A DNA stretch of 11,738 nt from RGIG3009 sp964490085 (GTDB lineage Bacteria; Bacillota; Clostridia; Oscillospirales; Acutalibacteraceae): contig CAZBAO010000051.1 of the NCBI GenBank assembly GCA_964490085.1, positions 1-11,738 on the forward strand. The letters are read 5' to 3'. The notes beneath the pieces are model-generated. The model made no database searches and was not told the DNA's origin. It saw nothing but the letters and a program-made list of their open reading frames with translations. The position numbers were made by a program, and so were the translations under genes. Positions 11,695 to 11,738 of this stretch are shown one piece after another; positions within the stretch are counted from its first letter, which is position 1, and the number at the start of each line of letters is the position of its first letter.

Positions 11695-11738
11695 TCCCCT
11701 TGTCAGGGGAGCCGGCAGCCGAACGGCTGACTGAGGGG
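11692..11738. repeat. Double-hairpin palindromic repeat element (reaches the window edge)
   Basis: Two perfect hairpins lie side by side. GGCTCCCC/GGGGAGCC (11692-11699 with 11706-11713) has a 6-base loop. CAGCCG/CGGCTG (11716-11721 with 11724-11729) has a 2-base gap. CTGAGGGG follows at the edge. No coding sequence is evident. The form resembles short palindromic elements I recall as interspersed in many gut Clostridia genomes; copy number cannot be tested here. It is outside any gene, upstream of the surface operon. Confidence 0.6.

Overview
The window suggests a Gram-positive, Clostridia-type Bacillota genome of moderate GC content, possibly a gut Oscillospirales/Ruminococcaceae relative. 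This rests on strong AGGAGG ribosome-binding sites, SigA-type promoters, rho-independent hairpins, a sortase-type sorting signal, TasA/camelysin-type surface proteins, and a palindromic repeat of a style I associate with that group. The taxonomic placement is inference. Every gene I accept lies on the minus strand, so transcription runs from high to low coordinates.

Region 1 (11738 down to about 8450) is a surface-protein operon followed by a small Cys-rich gene. In order of transcription it encodes a 190-aa TasA-like protein, a 224-aa sortase-anchored protein (PPQTG, membrane helix, basic tail), a 216-aa TasA/SipW-substrate-like protein, a 285-aa protein with an N-terminal membrane segment and a long Thr/Ser/Glu-rich tail, and a 73-aa protein with two CxxC pairs. 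The genes are tightly packed, including a TAATG overlap. The first clear terminator lies directly after the 73-aa gene. The gap before that gene carries an 11-base C/G homopolymer. No SipW-like signal peptidase or sortase gene is present.

Region 2 (8363 down to 2) is a tandem array of five complete paralogues of 523-533 aa. They are glycoside hydrolase family 3 (GH3) enzymes of the NagZ (beta-N-acetylhexosaminidase) type, all without signal peptides and so probably cytoplasmic. I number them GH3-1 to GH3-5 by increasing coordinate. All five keep the predicted Asp nucleophile (TD in a G-[IL]-A-x-TD-[AS]-L-x-MMG context) and the Asp-x-His acid/base dyad downstream of KHYPG. Residue signatures split them into two subtypes, interleaved A-B-B-A-B. 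GH3-5, GH3-4 and GH3-3 each have a convincing promoter with a 17-base spacer and a TGN extended -10. GH3-5 and GH3-4 are each followed by a strong terminator. GH3-3 and GH3-2 form a two-gene unit with a 29-base gap. GH3-1 has a weaker promoter candidate of its own.

Taken together, the array looks like a lineage-specific expansion of an intracellular hexosaminidase (or phosphorylase) that diversified its active-site loop and kept separate promoters. It lies beside a cell-surface fibre or adhesin operon. Nothing in the sequence proves a functional link between the two regions. No transporters, regulators, RNA genes, CRISPR arrays or transposases were seen.
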